From Maritalea porphyrae (lineage in GTDB: Bacteria > Pseudomonadota > Alphaproteobacteria > Rhizobiales > Devosiaceae), in NCBI RefSeq assembly GCF_030159895.1, contig NZ_BSNI01000002.1, positions 1,638,306 through 1,702,305 of the forward strand: a stretch of DNA of 64,000 nt. The letters are read 5' to 3'. Position numbers and translations under genes: made by a program. The notes beneath the pieces are model-generated. The model ran no database searches. It saw only the letters and a program-made list of their open reading frames with translations, and was not told the DNA's origin. Each line of letters opens with the position of its first letter. Positions within the stretch are counted from its first letter, which is position 1. Of the stretch, positions 35,127 to 42,851 are shown piece by piece.

Positions 35127-36458
35127 ATGACGACAGTTGTGCGCTTCGCGCCTTCTCCAACAGGCTATATCCACTTGGGCAACGCCCGTCCTGCCTTGAT
35201 GAACTGGATGTTTGCACTCAAAACGGGTGGTCAGTTCATTCTGCGTTTTGATGATACCGATTTAGAACGTTCGAAAAAAGAATATGCCGACGCAATCGAA
35301 GTGGATCTTGCTTGGCTTGGCATCAAACCACACCGCTTGGAACGCCAGTCAGAGCGAAAGGCATCTCACGATGCGGCACGCGACAAACTGATCGAAGCAG
35401 GGCGTTTGTACCCATGTTACGAAACATCTGATGAGCTTGATCGTCGCCGTGCCCGCGCTCGCGCCATGGGCAAACCTCCAATTTACGATCGTGCCGCTCT
35501 AGACTTGACCGATGAAGACAAAGCCAAGCTAGAAGCCGAGGGCCGCAAGCCGCATTGGCGCTTTAAGCTTGAGGGCAAAGAAGTCGTGTTCGAAGATGTA
35601 GTGCGTGGTGCGCAAAAAGTGCATACAGACACCATGTCAGATCCAGTGTTGATCCGCGAAGATGGCAGTTATTTGTACACTTTGCCATCTGTTGTTGACG
35701 ACATTGAAATGGGCGTAACCCACATCATCCGCGGCGAGGACCATGTGACAAACACGGGCGCTCAAATTGAACTGTTTGAGGCGTTGGGCGCTAAGGCACC
35801 TACATTTGGTCACCACAATTTGCTCACCGATGCGACAGGCGAAGGCTTTTCTAAGCGCAAAGGCTCGCTTTCAATCACCAATTTGCGTGAAGAAGGCTAT
35901 GAGGCACTCGCGGTTGCATTGATTGCTATTTTGACTGGCACTAGCCAGCCGGTTGCGCCGCATGCCTCGCTTGAAGAATTGGCAGAGACATTTGATGTTT
36001 CAATGGTGTCGCGCAATTCGGCACGTTTTGATCCGGCTGAACTTGATGGTTTTAACGCCCGCATGGTTCACCACCTGAGCTACGAAGACGTAAAGGATCG
36101 TTTGGACGAACTTGGTTTGGAAGATGCGGAGGCGCTATGGAATGCCGTGCACGAGAACCTTTCAAAGTTCGACGAAGTGACGGTTTGGCGCGACTTGGTC
36201 AAAGGCGATGTTGATTCTGTTGTGGCTGATGAAGACCGCGCGTTTATCGATGCTTCGCGCGAAATGCTGCCCGCTGAGCCATGGGACGAAAACACGTGGG
36301 GCGAGTGGACCAATCAGCTGAAAAGTGAAACCGGTCGCAAGGGCAAGGGGCTCTTTATGCCACTTCGTCTAGCCCTAACAGGTCAATCGCACGGTCCAGA
36401 ACTTAAGACCCTGCTGCCGTTACTGGGGCGTAAGGCGTGTCAGGACCGACTATCCTAA
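35127..36458 (+). CDS. gltX: Glutamyl-tRNA synthetase
   Basis: A 443-residue class I synthetase. The HIGH-type motif is in FAPSPTGYIHLGNAR and the KMSKS-type motif in GFSKRKGSLS. The stem-contact region and an acidic anticodon-binding helical bundle complete the protein. It is a short, single-copy-in-window form; many alphaproteobacteria carry two GltX paralogues, one of which may charge tRNA-Gln or be a minor form, and this cannot be decided here. AAGGGA precedes ATG 35127. Its last 56 bases overlap the end of the convergent DUF2865 gene. Confidence 0.94.
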   Translation: MTTVVRFAPSPTGYIHLGNARPALMNWMFALKTGGQFILRFDDTDLERSKKEYADAIEVDLAWLGIKPHRLERQSERKASHDAARDKLIEAGRLYPCYETSDELDRRRARARAMGKPPIYDRAALDLTDEDKAKLEAEGRKPHWRFKLEGKEVVFEDVVRGAQKVHTDTMSDPVLIREDGSYLYTLPSVVDDIEMGVTHIIRGEDHVTNTGAQIELFEALGAKAPTFGHHNLLTDATGEGFSKRKGSLSITNLREEGYEALAVALIAILTGTSQPVAPHASLEELAETFDVSMVSRNSARFDPAELDGFNARMVHHLSYEDVKDRLDELGLEDAEALWNAVHENLSKFDEVTVWRDLVKGDVDSVVADEDRAFIDASREMLPAEPWDENTWGEWTNQLKSETGRKGKGLFMPLRLALTGQSHGPELKTLLPLLGRKACQDRLS

Positions 36459-37509
36459 CCTGTTTGTTGCCAACGGTGACAACGCGCAGCGCGCTGTCCA
36501 TAGGCTGAGCGACAACTGCAACGACGCTTTCGCCCTCGCGATTAGGGCGGGGGCGCGGCAAGGGAACGTAGCTTGCCGTCGCTACTTGTATTTCTTGGAC
36601 TTGGCGTGGATCGCGGCGCGGTAACGGGAAGCTGATATCGCCGAACGAAATGATGGCTTGTGAATAGTCACCATCTTCACCCGCCTGAATAATCCCAAAC
36701 ACCTCTGTTTGTTTAATGTTGCATGCTGCATCATATTCGCGGCGATATTTGAACGCGTTTGGGCTGTCAGCATAGCGCTGACCATTGATGTCGACCATAT
36801 CTTCAGGCGAGCCGCCCTGGTTGGCATAATAATACAATGAGACCTCGCCGACAGCAGCCTGAGATTCGCATGTGCCCGCATCGCTGTAGATATTGTCTTT
36901 GACGGTCGAAAAGCTAACTGGCCAATAATAGCCGTCGCATGTTCGCGCACAAACCGTGCGATAAGTGGTCATGTTGAAATCGTAAAAGTCGCCATCATTA
37001 ATGCGGTCGTCGCCACCACCAAAAAGACGCTCAAACAAGGTTTTGCGTTCTGGTTTTACTTCAGTACGCGTAACCGAGCCACTTGAGCGGTTTGCACAGC
37101 CAAAGCGTGCATATTGCAGCAAAGCGGCTTCTCGGGCTGCAGCGACTTGGCTGCCTTTTTTGACGCGTGCAACCGCGTTTGTATAGTCACTTCTGTCGCT
37201 CTTAATCCGGCGAGCAATTGATCTGCACGTGCGGTTAAGGCGGCCGCCGGCATTGAGAACCTTTTGGCAGCCTCCGCGCACAAATTCGCTTTCCCACTTT
37301 TTAACCGAGGCAAGCGCTTCGCGAGCGATCTGGTCATTTTCTCGACCATCGCGAAAATCGGAGTTGCGTTCATAAGCGCGAATCTTGCGCTGAAGTGCGC
37401 TACAGCTATCAGATTGGGCCATTGCTTCGGCACCCGCGCCCAAACAAACAACCACAGCAACAATAACCGCCAGAAAACGCTGCACGAATCTACTCACAAA
37501 TTTTCCCAA
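36403..37509 (-). CDS. DUF2865 domain-containing exported protein
   Basis: A 368-residue protein with a signal peptide (ending AEAMAQ near residue 32), a charged helical middle rich in Arg/Lys, and a conserved DUF2865 domain (PF11064) around YRTVCARTCDGYYWPVSF. Paired cysteines there suggest periplasmic disulfides. The tail is Pro/Arg-rich (YVPLPRPRPNREG). The family is largely limited to Hyphomicrobiales and unknown in function. The end overlaps gltX by 56 bases on the opposite strand, so both frames are constrained there. Confidence 0.87.
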   Translation of the reverse strand: MGKFVSRFVQRFLAVIVAVVVCLGAGAEAMAQSDSCSALQRKIRAYERNSDFRDGRENDQIAREALASVKKWESEFVRGGCQKVLNAGGRLNRTCRSIARRIKSDRSDYTNAVARVKKGSQVAAAREAALLQYARFGCANRSSGSVTRTEVKPERKTLFERLFGGGDDRINDGDFYDFNMTTYRTVCARTCDGYYWPVSFSTVKDNIYSDAGTCESQAAVGEVSLYYYANQGGSPEDMVDINGQRYADSPNAFKYRREYDAACNIKQTEVFGIIQAGEDGDYSQAIISFGDISFPLPRRDPRQVQEIQVATASYVPLPRPRPNREGESVVAVVAQPMDSALRVVTVGNKQVRIVGPDTPYAPVTAAGS

Positions 37510-37626
37510 TTAGGCCCAAATAATCCATCAATCTGCCGATTTGATGGCAAAGATTAAATGTTCTTGGCACAAGCTTCTCAAAACCGTATTAAATTTGACT
37601 CAATAATCCTTGGCTGAGAAGAAATT

Positions 37627-38631
37627 ATGAAGCTTGCAACTTTGCGCAATGGCGCACCCGATGGTCAACTTGCTGTTGTCTCAAAAGATCTTTCGCGTTT
37701 TACGCAGGCAAGTGCAATTGCGCCGACATTGCAGGCCGCATTAGACAACTGGGATGAGGTCGCGCCACAACTGCAAAAGCTCAGTGATCAACTCAATGGC
37801 GGCGACATCTCTGGTAAGCCCTTCGACGCATCTGCCGCCATGGCACCATTGCCAAGGGCTTTTCAGTGGATTGATGCTAGCGCCTATATGAGCCATCTCG
37901 AACGCGTTCGATCAGCAAAAGGGTCAAAAGATGCCGAGCTTCAGGCTGAGCGTCCAATTATGTATCAAGGTGGTTCAGACACGTTGCTTGCCGCGCACGA
38001 TGATGTGGTGGTGCCTAGCGATGATTTGGCCGTTGATTTTGAGGCGGAGCTTGCGGTGATTCTCGGGCCCGTCAAAATGGGAAGCGCGCCAGAGGATGTT
38101 GCCGACGCTGTTCGACTGGTGACGATCTGCAATGATGTTTCATTGCGCCGCCTGGTCGCAGATGACTTACAGGGTGGATTTGGTTTCTTCCACGCTAAGC
38201 CTTCATCCAGCTTTGGGCCAGTTGTTGCAACGCCTGATGAGTTTGGCGACGCTTGGGACGGCAAAAAACTATCAGGTAAGCTGCAGTCCCGCGTGAATGG
38301 CATAATGATCGGCCAGCCGCGCACGGAAGTCGATATGCTGTTTGATTTCACTCAGCTTATTTCTGAAGCTGCGCGCACCCGAAACCTTGGGGCAGGGACA
38401 ATTCTGGGCTCGGGAACCGTGGCCAACACGCATGATGAAATATTGCCGATCGGATCAGATGGTGTCGGGTTTTCTTGCATTGTCGAAGCACGCACAGCGG
38501 AAAAGCAGAAGAACGAGAAAGCAACCACGCCTTTTCTAAAAGCGGGTGACGAAGTTTCAATTCAGTTCGTCGCTGACGATGGTTCAAGCCCCTTGGGCGA
38601 GATCAAACAGCAAATCGAAATCAGCAAATAA
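37627..38631 (+). CDS. Fumarylacetoacetate hydrolase family protein
   Basis: A 334-residue protein whose core (residues 100-330) matches the FAH fold. The metal-binding acidic residues are visible in DFEAELAVILG. VTICNDVSLRRLVADDLQGGFGFFHAKPSSSFGP and the end GTILGSGTVANTHDE are typical of FAH-type enzymes acting in tyrosine/homogentisate or aromatic catabolism. A short N-terminal domain (SKDLSRFTQASAIAPTLQAAL) is as in bacterial fumarylacetoacetases. VOC and cytochrome genes follow. With no hpd or hmgA in the window, the substrate is not proven. Confidence 0.88.
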   Translation: MKLATLRNGAPDGQLAVVSKDLSRFTQASAIAPTLQAALDNWDEVAPQLQKLSDQLNGGDISGKPFDASAAMAPLPRAFQWIDASAYMSHLERVRSAKGSKDAELQAERPIMYQGGSDTLLAAHDDVVVPSDDLAVDFEAELAVILGPVKMGSAPEDVADAVRLVTICNDVSLRRLVADDLQGGFGFFHAKPSSSFGPVVATPDEFGDAWDGKKLSGKLQSRVNGIMIGQPRTEVDMLFDFTQLISEAARTRNLGAGTILGSGTVANTHDEILPIGSDGVGFSCIVEARTAEKQKNEKATTPFLKAGDEVSIQFVADDGSSPLGEIKQQIEISK

Positions 38632-38646
38632 CCAAAGCTTGCAATT

Positions 38647-38692
38647 AGTAACAAATGAAACTATCTTGCATATATAGTTACAGATGAAACTA
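38647..38692 (+). promoter_or_regulatory. 17-bp direct repeats upstream of the VOC gene (candidate operators)
   Basis: Two copies at 38647-38663 and 38676-38692, start to start 29 bases, differ at only two positions of 17 (agtAacaAatgaaacta against agtTacaGatgaaacta). Each also has partial dyad symmetry (TAGTT...AACTA in the second). They lie within the 77-base gap between the FAH-family and VOC genes, the second 17 bases before the VOC start, so they may bind a regulator of that gene. Confidence 0.5.
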
Positions 38693-38708
38693 ATTTTGCG
38701 AGGACAAA

Positions 38709-39251
38709 ATGAAGATCGAACAAATCCACCATGTTGCGTATCGCTGTAAAGACGCCAAAGAAACCGTTGAGTGGTACACCAAGATGCTCAATATGGATTT
38801 CGTCTTAGCAATCGCAGAAGACCACGTGCCATCAACCCACGAGCCGGATCCTTACATGCACTTGTTCTTAGATGCAGGGAATGGAAATGTGCTGGCGTTC
38901 TTTGAGCTTCCAACAAAGCCAGAAATGGGACGTGACGAGAACACCCCGGTATGGGTGCAGCACATTGCGTTTAAAGTGAAAGACCGTGATGAGCTAATCG
39001 AATTCAAGGAGCATTTGGAAGCAAATGGCGTTGACGTGCTCGGCGTCACCGATCATTCAATTTTCCATTCAATCTACTTCTTCGACCCAAACGGACACCG
39101 TGTTGAACTGGCTTGTCCCGACCCCAAAGAAGAAGAGCTGCTAAATCGTCTCGATAGCGTGAAATGGGACATGTTGGAAGAGTGGTCGAAGACCAAAAAA
39201 GCGCCAAAACACGCTGATTGGTTGCACGCCAAAGAGCTGGAAAAGGTCTAG
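38709..39251 (+). CDS. VOC (glyoxalase/dioxygenase) superfamily protein
   Basis: A 180-residue vicinal-oxygen-chelate protein with the expected metal ligands: a histidine in QIHHVAYRCKD near residue 8, another in VQHIAFKVKD, and the glutamate in HRVELACPD. Two babab modules are evident, followed by a helical C-terminal tail. It may be a glyoxalase, epimerase or extradiol-type enzyme; the FAH-family neighbour favours a ring-cleavage or tyrosine-related role, but this is inference. The direct repeats just upstream suggest regulated expression separate from the FAH gene. Confidence 0.85.
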   Translation: MKIEQIHHVAYRCKDAKETVEWYTKMLNMDFVLAIAEDHVPSTHEPDPYMHLFLDAGNGNVLAFFELPTKPEMGRDENTPVWVQHIAFKVKDRDELIEFKEHLEANGVDVLGVTDHSIFHSIYFFDPNGHRVELACPDPKEEELLNRLDSVKWDMLEEWSKTKKAPKHADWLHAKELEKV

Positions 39252-39367
39252 TTAATTGTTGTTGCCGCTCACGAGTTTGTGAGGTCTCCTTTCTAAAATG
39301 TAACTTTGTTTTGCCGCAGTTGCGATTAATACTGTAGTTGGAGAATACTTTGGAGAAGGGATGCACC

Positions 39368-39730
39368 ATGAAATTTAAACTGCTTCTAGCCGCAACAATC
39401 GGCCTGTCATTGACTGCAATAAGCGCACCGATTGTGGCGCAAGATGATCCAATCGCCGCGCGGCAAGCCGCGATGAAAGCAATGGGCGGGGCGCTCAAAG
39501 CGGGCGACACTGCAACCGTTGCTGCCAAGGCAGCTGAATTGAAATTGTTGTTTCCTGAAGGATCGATGAGCGAAAAATCCGAAGCTAGCCCAAAAATTTG
39601 GGAAGAGTGGGATGACTTCATCGCGATCTTTGACAAGTTGGAAGCAGATGCGACTGCTGGTGCAGCCGTTCCAGTTTTGGGCGGCAGCTGCAAAGCGTGC
39701 CACGACAATTATCGTGTGAAAAAGGGCTAA
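39368..39730 (+). CDS. Class II cytochrome c (c-prime type)
   Basis: A 120-residue periplasmic protein with signal peptide (residues 1-25, ending IVA-QDD), a four-helix-type body starting with DPIAARQAAMKAMGGALK, and a C-terminal heme attachment motif CKACH. The heme site near the C-terminus and the small size are diagnostic of cytochrome c-prime, which binds NO or acts as a small electron carrier. AGAAGGG lies upstream of ATG 39368. It stands alone before a terminator. Confidence 0.9.
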   Translation: MKFKLLLAATIGLSLTAISAPIVAQDDPIAARQAAMKAMGGALKAGDTATVAAKAAELKLLFPEGSMSEKSEASPKIWEEWDDFIAIFDKLEADATAGAAVPVLGGSCKACHDNYRVKKG

Positions 39731-39759
39731 TCCCTTAACCAAAGCAAGAACTGAATTTG

Positions 39760-39790
39760 AAGCGTCGCCATTTGGCGGCGCTTTTCTTTA
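39760..39790. terminator. Rho-independent terminator between cytochrome and MarR genes
   Basis: AAGCGTCGCC (39760-39769) pairs with GGCGGCGCTT (39774-39783), one G-T pair, over a 4-base loop, followed by TTTTCTTT. It serves the plus-strand cytochrome and overlaps the last bases of the convergent MarR gene. Confidence 0.85.
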
Positions 39791-40234
39791 TGTTAGGTTT
39801 GCAGGTGTTCCCGCGACCAACCGGAAAAGCAAAGCGGAAAATTGTTTCATTTCTGCGTCCGTCCATCTGTCTTGGAATGCATACCCGGCTTGTTTGGCAA
39901 AAGTCGCTAGTGCTTCACTCAGTCGGTCTTGACCCGCCGAAGTTAGCACCACAAATGCCAGACGGGCGTCGCGATCGTCAATCATTCGATCAACCATCCC
40001 AATCTTCTCCATGGGAGCAACCATGCGTGTCACAGTGGAGGCGCTCACATGCATACGTTTAGCGAGTTCAGTGCGAGAGAGCCTCTGTTTCGGTGCATTT
40101 CTTAGCTGCATAAGCAGAAAAAACTCATTTACCGATATGCCGTGAACCGATGAAAACTCGCCGGCGAGCCTTGCGCGCAACTCTTCAGCCGATTGTAAAA
40201 GACGTAAGGCATTTATAACGTTCAAATCATCCAT
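39788..40234 (-). CDS. MarR family transcriptional regulator
   Basis: A 148-residue winged-helix regulator: RLSRTELAKRMHVSASTVTRMVAPMEKIGMV is the recognition region, and RMIDDRDARLAFVVLTSAGQ the wing. It is divergent from an ABA4-like membrane protein with a 78-base gap that holds a large dyad-symmetric element overlapping both predicted promoters. That is the classical layout for a MarR protein repressing itself and its neighbour. The ligand is unknown. Confidence 0.92.
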   Translation of the reverse strand: MDDLNVINALRLLQSAEELRARLAGEFSSVHGISVNEFFLLMQLRNAPKQRLSRTELAKRMHVSASTVTRMVAPMEKIGMVDRMIDDRDARLAFVVLTSAGQDRLSEALATFAKQAGYAFQDRWTDAEMKQFSALLFRLVAGTPANLT

Positions 40235-40243
40235 AAACCATAT

Positions 40244-40283
40244 CTATTGCATAATGCTTGCATATGCAAGGAATATGCAATAG
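40244..40283. promoter_or_regulatory. 40-bp nested palindrome between MarR and ABA4-like genes (operator)
   Basis: The centre CTTGCATATGCAAG (40257-40270) is a perfect 14-bp palindrome. Outer arms CTATTGCAT (40244-40252) and ATGCAATAG (40275-40283) are perfect inverted repeats of 9 bp. The result is four TTGCAT half-sites, spaced 11 bp (one helix turn) on each side. A TATAAT at 40293-40298 lies just to the right, 15 bases before the plus-strand gene. The element is well placed to block both directions. Confidence 0.85.
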
Positions 40284-40312
40284 GTGTTCTTGTATAATTT
40301 CAGGAGTGGGTT

Positions 40313-40732
40313 ATGGACTTTCAGTTTGCGTTTAGTGTTGCTGGTATTTTGGCGATTGTTGGATGGCTTGTACTGCTTGCTTCGCCTCTTATGCCGGTTT
40401 GGTCGGACAGAATTGCTGGGATCGTTTTGCCGGCCATCCTGTCGTTTGGCTATTTAACCTTGTTGGTGCTCTATCCCGCCGATGCCGGAGGATTTGGTAC
40501 ATTCGATGAAGTGTTGGAGCTATTCACACATCCTTCAAGTGTATTGGCTGGTTGGGTTCATTTCTTGGCATTTGATTTGCTCGTTGGAGCGTGGATATGT
40601 CGTGCAGGGCGTCGTGAATGCATAAGTTTTTGGGCGATATTACCATGCCTGCCGATAACATTTTTGTTCGGCCCGCTTGGCTTCTTGTGTTTTAGTGGTG
40701 TGCGCGCGGTGAAAAGAGTGACGGGGCGCTAG
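40313..40732 (+). CDS. ABA4-like family membrane protein
   Basis: A 139-residue membrane protein with four predicted helices (about residues 8-27, 35-55, 75-97 and 105-128). The diagnostic GWVHFLAFDLLVGAWICRAGR segment and PCLPITFLFGPLG end match the ABA4-like family (DUF4281), whose plant member is needed for neoxanthin formation. The bacterial role is unknown. CAGGAG (40301-40306) lies at good distance from ATG 40313. It is presumably controlled by the divergent MarR regulator. Confidence 0.87.
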   Translation: MDFQFAFSVAGILAIVGWLVLLASPLMPVWSDRIAGIVLPAILSFGYLTLLVLYPADAGGFGTFDEVLELFTHPSSVLAGWVHFLAFDLLVGAWICRAGRRECISFWAILPCLPITFLFGPLGFLCFSGVRAVKRVTGR

Positions 40733-40947
40733 TCGGGAGCGTGCAGGCGCTTTTTCATGAGATGGTGCTTGATTTATTTCAACATGCATTGCAAAGTGCG
40801 CCCACTATGATGAACCAAAACGCAATCTGTATCATCGGCTGCATTATTATTCGCTAATTTACACTGGCGGCGTGGTTCTTCTTTGACAATTTCAGACAGA
40901 TTTGACCTCGCTGCCCCACGGGCAAACTCGGTTTATGGTTGAGGCAA

Positions 40948-42390
40948 ATGACTGAAATACAACTTTACAACACACTGACACGAACGAAAGAACAGTTCGT
41001 TCCAATCGACGCCAGCAATGTGCGTATGTATGTGTGTGGCCCGACCGTTTATGACTATGCGCACATTGGTAACGCGCGACCGGTTATCGTCTTTGACGTG
41101 CTTTACCGACTTTTGCGCCATGTTTATGGCACGGAGCATGTGGTTTATGTGCGCAACATCACTGATGTTGACGACAAGATCAACGCGCGCGCCGTCAAAG
41201 AGCATCCCGGTATGGAATTGAACGCAGCGATCCGCGAAGTGACGGAACGCACAGCCAATCAATATCGCAAAGACATGCTAGCACTTGGGAATTTGGACCC
41301 AACAATTGAACCGCGCGCCACCGACAATATCGCCGAAATGATCACTTTGATCGAAACCTTGATCGAAAAGGGCCACGCCTACCAGGCGGGCGGTGAAGTG
41401 CTATTCGACGTCACTTCAATGCCTGATTATGGCCAATTGTCGAATCGCAACTTGGATGACATGCAAGCGGGCGCACGTGTTGAAGTTGAAGCACATAAGA
41501 AAAGTCCGGGCGACTTTGTGCTCTGGAAACTTTCTGATGAAAATCAGCCCGGATGGGATAGCCCTTGGGGTCGTGGCCGACCAGGTTGGCACATAGAATG
41601 TTCAGCCATGTCCGAACGCTATATCGGCAAGCATTTTGATATTCATGGTGGCGGCATCGATTTGGTATTTCCGCACCACGAAAATGAGATAGCCCAATCT
41701 CGTTGCGCACACGGCTCAAGCCATATGGCAAACGTTTGGATGCACAATGGGTTCCTTCAAATCGAAGGCGAGAAAATGTCCAAAAGTTTGGGCAATTTCT
41801 ACACCATCGCTGACCTGCTCGAAACAGACAAGTTCGGCGGACGGGTATGGCCCGGAGATGTGTTGCGCTTGGCGATGCTGATGACAAACCACCGCGAGCC
41901 GATCGATTTCACCAAAAAGCGGCTTGAGGAGGCGGAGAAAAACCTCAATCGTTGGAAAACAACCATGCTGAAGTTGGGGCTGCATTTCTGTGAAGAGAAC
42001 CGCGAAGAATATCAGGCACTTGGTCCATGCTCGAAACTGCTCGCGCTCTTGGCGAATGACTTGAACATGTCGGGTGTGCTGGCGGAACTGCACCGGCACG
42101 CAGGCGGTGATCGCGAACACAATGCGCGGCGCTTGTTCGGATCGCTGCAATTGCTTGGTTTGGTGACCTTTGATGGCATGAAAGCATTTGAAGAGGCGCA
42201 AGGCGCGGCACCAAGCCACAAAAATGCTGATGAGATTGAAGCCAAGATTGCAGCGCGGCTTGATCATTTGAACGCCAAAGAATGGGGCGAAGCTGATGCT
42301 ATTCGCGACGAGCTGGCCGCAATGGGCGTCAAACTAAAAGACGGTAAGGACGATGCGGGCAACCGCATCACCAATTGGGAGGTTTGCTAA
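40948..42390 (+). CDS. cysS: Cysteinyl-tRNA synthetase
   Basis: A 480-residue class I synthetase. The zinc cysteine lies in [10 protein letters not shown], the HIGH-type motif is AHIGNAR, zinc-binding [10 protein letters not shown] follows, and the KMSKS motif is [12 protein letters not shown] 40948 is preferred over the TTG three codons earlier, with GAGG close upstream. Its stop overlaps the next start by one base (TAATG), so the GFA-like gene is translationally coupled, and cimA follows after 9 more bases. The three form a probable operon. A 215-base gap without a gene precedes it. Confidence 0.96.
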   Translation: MTEIQLYNTLTRTKEQFVPIDASNVRMYVCGPTVYDYAHIGNARPVIVFDVLYRLLRHVYGTEHVVYVRNITDVDDKINARAVKEHPGMELNAAIREVTERTANQYRKDMLALGNLDPTIEPRATDNIAEMITLIETLIEKGHAYQAGGEVLFDVTSMPDYGQLSNRNLDDMQAGARVEVEAHKKSPGDFVLWKLSDENQPGWDSPWGRGRPGWHIECSAMSERYIGKHFDIHGGGIDLVFPHHENEIAQSRCAHGSSHMANVWMHNGFLQIEGEKMSKSLGNFYTIADLLETDKFGGRVWPGDVLRLAMLMTNHREPIDFTKKRLEEAEKNLNRWKTTMLKLGLHFCEENREEYQALGPCSKLLALLANDLNMSGVLAELHRHAGGDREHNARRLFGSLQLLGLVTFDGMKAFEEAQGAAPSHKNADEIEAKIAARLDHLNAKEWGEADAIRDELAAMGVKLKDGKDDAGNRITNWEVC

Positions 42391-42842
42391 TGACTGAGAC
42401 AATCCATAGCGGCGGCTGCCAATGCGGCGCCGTGCGCTTCCAAGCGCATGGCGATGATTTTTGGCCCTCAATTTGCCATTGCCGTATGTGCCAAAAGCAA
42501 ACCGGCGGATATTTTGGCGCCTTTGCGACTTTTAAAGACGATCTGGTGACATGGACGCGCGGTGAGGTGAGCTATTTTGAAAGCTCAAACATTGCAAAAC
42601 GCGGCTTTTGCAAAGATTGCGGCACGCCGCTGACATATGAATGGCACGGTGATGGCATTTCGTTGGCAATTGGCGCATTTGATGACCCAAACAAGGTCGC
42701 GCCCAACAAGCAATTGGATGTGGAGGCGCGCATCAAATCGTTTGATACGTTGCACGAACTGCCCGTCAAAACATTTGGCGATGACGGGCCTGAGGTGATC
42801 AATCATCAACATCCAGACCACGACACGAAAAACTGGCCGTAA
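42390..42842 (+). CDS. GFA family (CENP-V/Gfa-like) zinc protein
   Basis: A 150-residue zinc protein of the glutathione-dependent formaldehyde-activating (GFA) family. Ligands appear as Cys10/Cys12 (GGCQCG), Cys29-His30-Cys31 and Cys34 (CHCRMC), and Cys74/Cys77 (CKDCG). The family name comes from Paracoccus Gfa, but that activity has been questioned, and most small GFA proteins have unknown substrates. It is translationally coupled to cysS rather than to the frmA-fghA pair 40 kb away, which argues against a dedicated formaldehyde role. Confidence 0.88.
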   Translation: MTETIHSGGCQCGAVRFQAHGDDFWPSICHCRMCQKQTGGYFGAFATFKDDLVTWTRGEVSYFESSNIAKRGFCKDCGTPLTYEWHGDGISLAIGAFDDPNKVAPNKQLDVEARIKSFDTLHELPVKTFGDDGPEVINHQHPDHDTKNWP

Positions 42843-42851
42843 AGAGAAACC

